Source: SZUA-36 sp964650905 (GTDB lineage Bacteria; Pseudomonadota; Gammaproteobacteria; Xanthomonadales; SZUA-36). Taken from it: 22,549 bases of DNA. The notes beneath the pieces are model-generated. The model did no database searches. It was given only the letters and a program-made list of their open reading frames with translations, and was not told where the DNA came from. This document shows, in pieces, positions 20,680 through 22,549 of this stretch; within the stretch, counting starts at the first letter, position 1; each line of letters starts with the position of its first letter. A program made the translations under genes and the position numbers. Where the stretch lies: contig CAZYVH010000043.1 of the NCBI GenBank assembly GCA_964650905.1, forward strand, positions 1-22,549, in the 5' to 3' direction.

Positions 20680-22469
20680 GCCAGTATCTCAAGAAGTTGC
20701 AAGTTAAGCTTTCGCCTGGCACCTTGTTTCCACACAAGCCCTTGCTACGGTTTGCTCCCAAACGGGGTCATTGTCCAGGATGCGGTTCCGCCAATCGCGT
20801 GTTGAAAACGCACACCCGGGAAGTTGCCACACTGCGCATTGGTCACTTCCTCGCGCATGAGACGCAGACATATTGTCCCCGCTGTGCGGATCAATCGGCT
20901 TTTTCGGCCGAAGAACTGCAGCAACTGGTTTCTCCCAGTGCCCGCTACGGTTACGATGTGATCGCGTTCGTTGGACAGGCCACCTTTCTACACTGTCGCA
21001 ATGGCGGGGAGATCCAGCAGGAACTCCATGAGAAGAATATCACCATCTCGCTTCGAGAGATCGATTATCTGGGCAGGCGGTTTATTGTCTATCTGGCCCT
21101 GGCGCACGAACAAAGCCAAAAGAAGATCAAGCAGTTCATGGGAGCACAGGGTGGCTATATTTTACATTTGGACGGAACCTGTGAAGGCGACAGTCCCCAC
21201 CTCATGAGCAGCATCGACGCGCTCTCCAAAATCGTCCTGGATAACATCAAGATTCCCACGGAAAACGCCGCTCAACTGATTCCTTTTCTCCGCAGAATCC
21301 AGCAGGCATACGGTGACCCGATCGCGCTGGTGCACGATATGGGCGCTGCGATTTTGAAAGCCGTCGCGGAGGTCTTTCCAAATGCACCGGACTTTATCTG
21401 TCATTTTCACTTTCTCAAAGACATTGGCAAAGATCTTCTTGAGCGCGACTACAGCACTATTCGCAGACATCTGAGAACGCATCATATACGCACCCAATTA
21501 CGCAAGATAGCAAAAACCATCAAACACGTCATCGAGGCTGCCCCGGATGCGCGGCAATGTCTCGACCATTACCTGGAGAGTAAGCAACTGGAGGAACCGG
21601 ATGCGCCGCTCATGCCGCTGGTGGCGGTCTACCTCATCATCAGTTGGATTGTGGAGGCAAAGAGCGAATCCAACGGCTTCGGCTTCCCGTTCGACAGGCC
21701 GCATCTTGATTTTTACCTGCGACTACAGGAGGCTTACCCGAAATTAAAAACACTCAAATATCAAATGGGGAACGGTGCTTCGTTACTGCCGCTGATGCCG
21801 CTCAAAAAGACATTGGCTGACAAGGCACTCTCCAGCAGCGTGTCGAGAATGCTCGATGCAGTTAGCGTCTTCGAGCAATTGCGAGGGGTCATGCGGATTG
21901 CCCAGCCCGATAGCCGGGAGGGGTTGAATGACGAGGGCGATGCCAACATGATCACCATCAAGGCGGGCCTGACCTCCTTTCGTCATTCGAAGAAGATAGC
22001 AAACCTGGCGGCAACGACCCTTGCCTACCGAAAAATGGTCAAGCAAATCGACAAATACTGGGATAGGTTGTTCGCCGATCCGATTCAGGTCTCTACCACA
22101 ACAGGTTCCACTTTCATCCAACCGCAAAGGACGAATAATATCCTGGAGCAGTTCTTCAGATACCTGAAGCGCAATAGTCGCAAGCGCAGCGGTAACCATG
22201 CGTTATCAAAGACGCTGAAAACAATGTTGGCACAAACACCTCTGCTGAAAAACCTGGAGAACCCGCCGTACATGGAAATCCTCTTAAACGGAAAGGCCAA
22301 TCTTGCAGAGCGATTTGCAGAAATAGATATCATTCAGGTACGCAAGGCTTTTGAGCAGGCTCAGAGAGTCACGCAGACATATCCAAAAAGAATGGCGAAG
22401 GTGTTTAAAATCCCCAATCTTCCACAGCGATTACTTGAAATGCCACCGAAAAGGTCTGCGATTCCCTAA
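20676..22469 (+). CDS. IS orfB: zinc-ribbon DDE-type transposase
   Basis: A 597-residue transposase counted from TTG 20676, which overlaps the orfA stop; production by -1 frameshifting from orfA is the alternative. The N-terminus has a zinc ribbon, CPGC (33-36) and CPRC (67-70). The RNase H-like catalytic core shows candidate acids Asp166 (YILHLDGT), Asp221 (ALVHDMGAA) and Glu491 (TNNILEQFFRYLKR), plus a CHFHFLKD motif (242-249) like that of ISL3 and Mutator-like transposases. The core is split by a long insertion between the second Asp and the Glu. The stop TAA falls on the inner edge of the right inverted repeat. The gene looks intact, so the element may still move. Confidence 0.88.
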   Translation: MSQYLKKLQVKLSPGTLFPHKPLLRFAPKRGHCPGCGSANRVLKTHTREVATLRIGHFLAHETQTYCPRCADQSAFSAEELQQLVSPSARYGYDVIAFVGQATFLHCRNGGEIQQELHEKNITISLREIDYLGRRFIVYLALAHEQSQKKIKQFMGAQGGYILHLDGTCEGDSPHLMSSIDALSKIVLDNIKIPTENAAQLIPFLRRIQQAYGDPIALVHDMGAAILKAVAEVFPNAPDFICHFHFLKDIGKDLLERDYSTIRRHLRTHHIRTQLRKIAKTIKHVIEAAPDARQCLDHYLESKQLEEPDAPLMPLVAVYLIISWIVEAKSESNGFGFPFDRPHLDFYLRLQEAYPKLKTLKYQMGNGASLLPLMPLKKTLADKALSSSVSRMLDAVSVFEQLRGVMRIAQPDSREGLNDEGDANMITIKAGLTSFRHSKKIANLAATTLAYRKMVKQIDKYWDRLFADPIQVSTTTGSTFIQPQRTNNILEQFFRYLKRNSRKRSGNHALSKTLKTMLAQTPLLKNLENPPYMEILLNGKANLAERFAEIDIIQVRKAFEQAQRVTQTYPKRMAKVFKIPNLPQRLLEMPPKRSAIP

Positions 22470-22494
22470 ATCCAACCGAATTTTGCGCCCATAG
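22468..22494 (-). repeat. Right terminal inverted repeat of the IS
   Basis: 27 bp, exact reverse complement of the left repeat at 19793-19819. The final bases of the transposase stop codon (22467-22469) lie within it. The remaining 55 bp to the window end (22495-22549) show no gene that I can support. Confidence 0.95.
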
Positions 22495-22549
22495 CATTTT
22501 TTGGTACAATAGTGCACGAAAAACAAGCCAAATCCACCCAAAGGCTTGC

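Larger units (their letters stand above)
19793..22494 (+). mobile_element. Complete insertion sequence, 2702 bp, two overlapping genes
   Basis: The element is bounded by perfect 27-bp inverted repeats (19793-19819 and 22468-22494) beginning CTATGGGCGCAAAATTCGG. It holds an HTH gene and a zinc-ribbon DDE transposase gene. The transposase stop codon lies partly inside the right repeat. No target-site duplication is visible: the left flank ends CTTTTACT and the right flank begins CATTTTTTGG. This suggests an adjacent deletion, recombination between copies, or a duplication too short to see. The left interior, 19820-20022, has no gene beyond the run-off of the receptor frame; it contains a weak hairpin with T-run near 19932-19955 and a GTATATG / CATATAC inverted pair (19970-19976 and 19996-20002) before orfA. 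I do not recognise the IS family by name. Confidence 0.88.

Noticed and set aside
22500..22520. Sigma54-like TTGG...TGC element after the IS
   Set aside because: The spacing between GG and GC is one base short of the -24/-12 requirement and no gene is visible before the window ends.

Overview
This window looks like draft or metagenome-assembled chromosome from a gammaproteobacterium of roughly balanced GC content. The evidence is a CysB/CysD/CysNC sulfate assimilation block of gammaproteobacterial type, a TonB-dependent receptor, and proteobacterial LysR and MarR regulators. The exact taxon cannot be named from this sequence. Two runs of exactly 100 N (4884-4983 and 7005-7104) mark scaffold joins. 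The second is flanked by the same 55 bp on both sides, so it is almost certainly an artefact that splits an intact gene.

Left part (1-4876, all on the minus strand): vapB-vapC toxin-antitoxin pair, cysD-cysNC (ATP sulfurylase plus APS kinase), then cysB running off the left edge. Between cysNC and cysB lies what appears to be a cysteine-responsive transcription attenuator: a promoter-like sequence, a 22-codon Cys-rich leader ORF, an alternative antiterminator pairing and a strong intrinsic terminator just upstream of cysB. This is the most notable regulatory find.

Central part (about 4986-19792): a catabolic island. It holds an ACT-domain fragment, an MmgE/PrpD-family protein, an acyl-CoA dehydrogenase, an acyl-CoA ligase, a MarR regulator, a dihydrodipicolinate-synthase-family aldolase or hydratase-aldolase, a two-subunit acetone/acetophenone-carboxylase-like enzyme (HyuA-like, and HyuB-like with a fused C-terminal zinc domain), a LysR regulator, an FrsA-like alpha/beta hydrolase, an MFS transporter and the start of a TonB-dependent receptor. 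Two sets of shared operator-like motifs tie it together. One is a perfect 22-bp palindrome with relatives at several promoters, probably the MarR target. The other is a pair of near-identical ATGCC-N5-GGCAT boxes flanking the LysR gene. A working inference is uptake (TonB receptor, MFS), ATP-dependent carboxylation of a ketone-like substrate, C-C cleavage, CoA activation and oxidation. The substrate is not identifiable.

Right part (19793-22494): a complete insertion sequence with perfect 27-bp terminal inverted repeats. It carries an HTH protein and a zinc-ribbon DDE-type transposase in overlapping frames, with an A8 slippery tract in the overlap. It has cut the TonB-dependent receptor after about 74 codons. 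The last 55 bp do not resemble the rest of that receptor.
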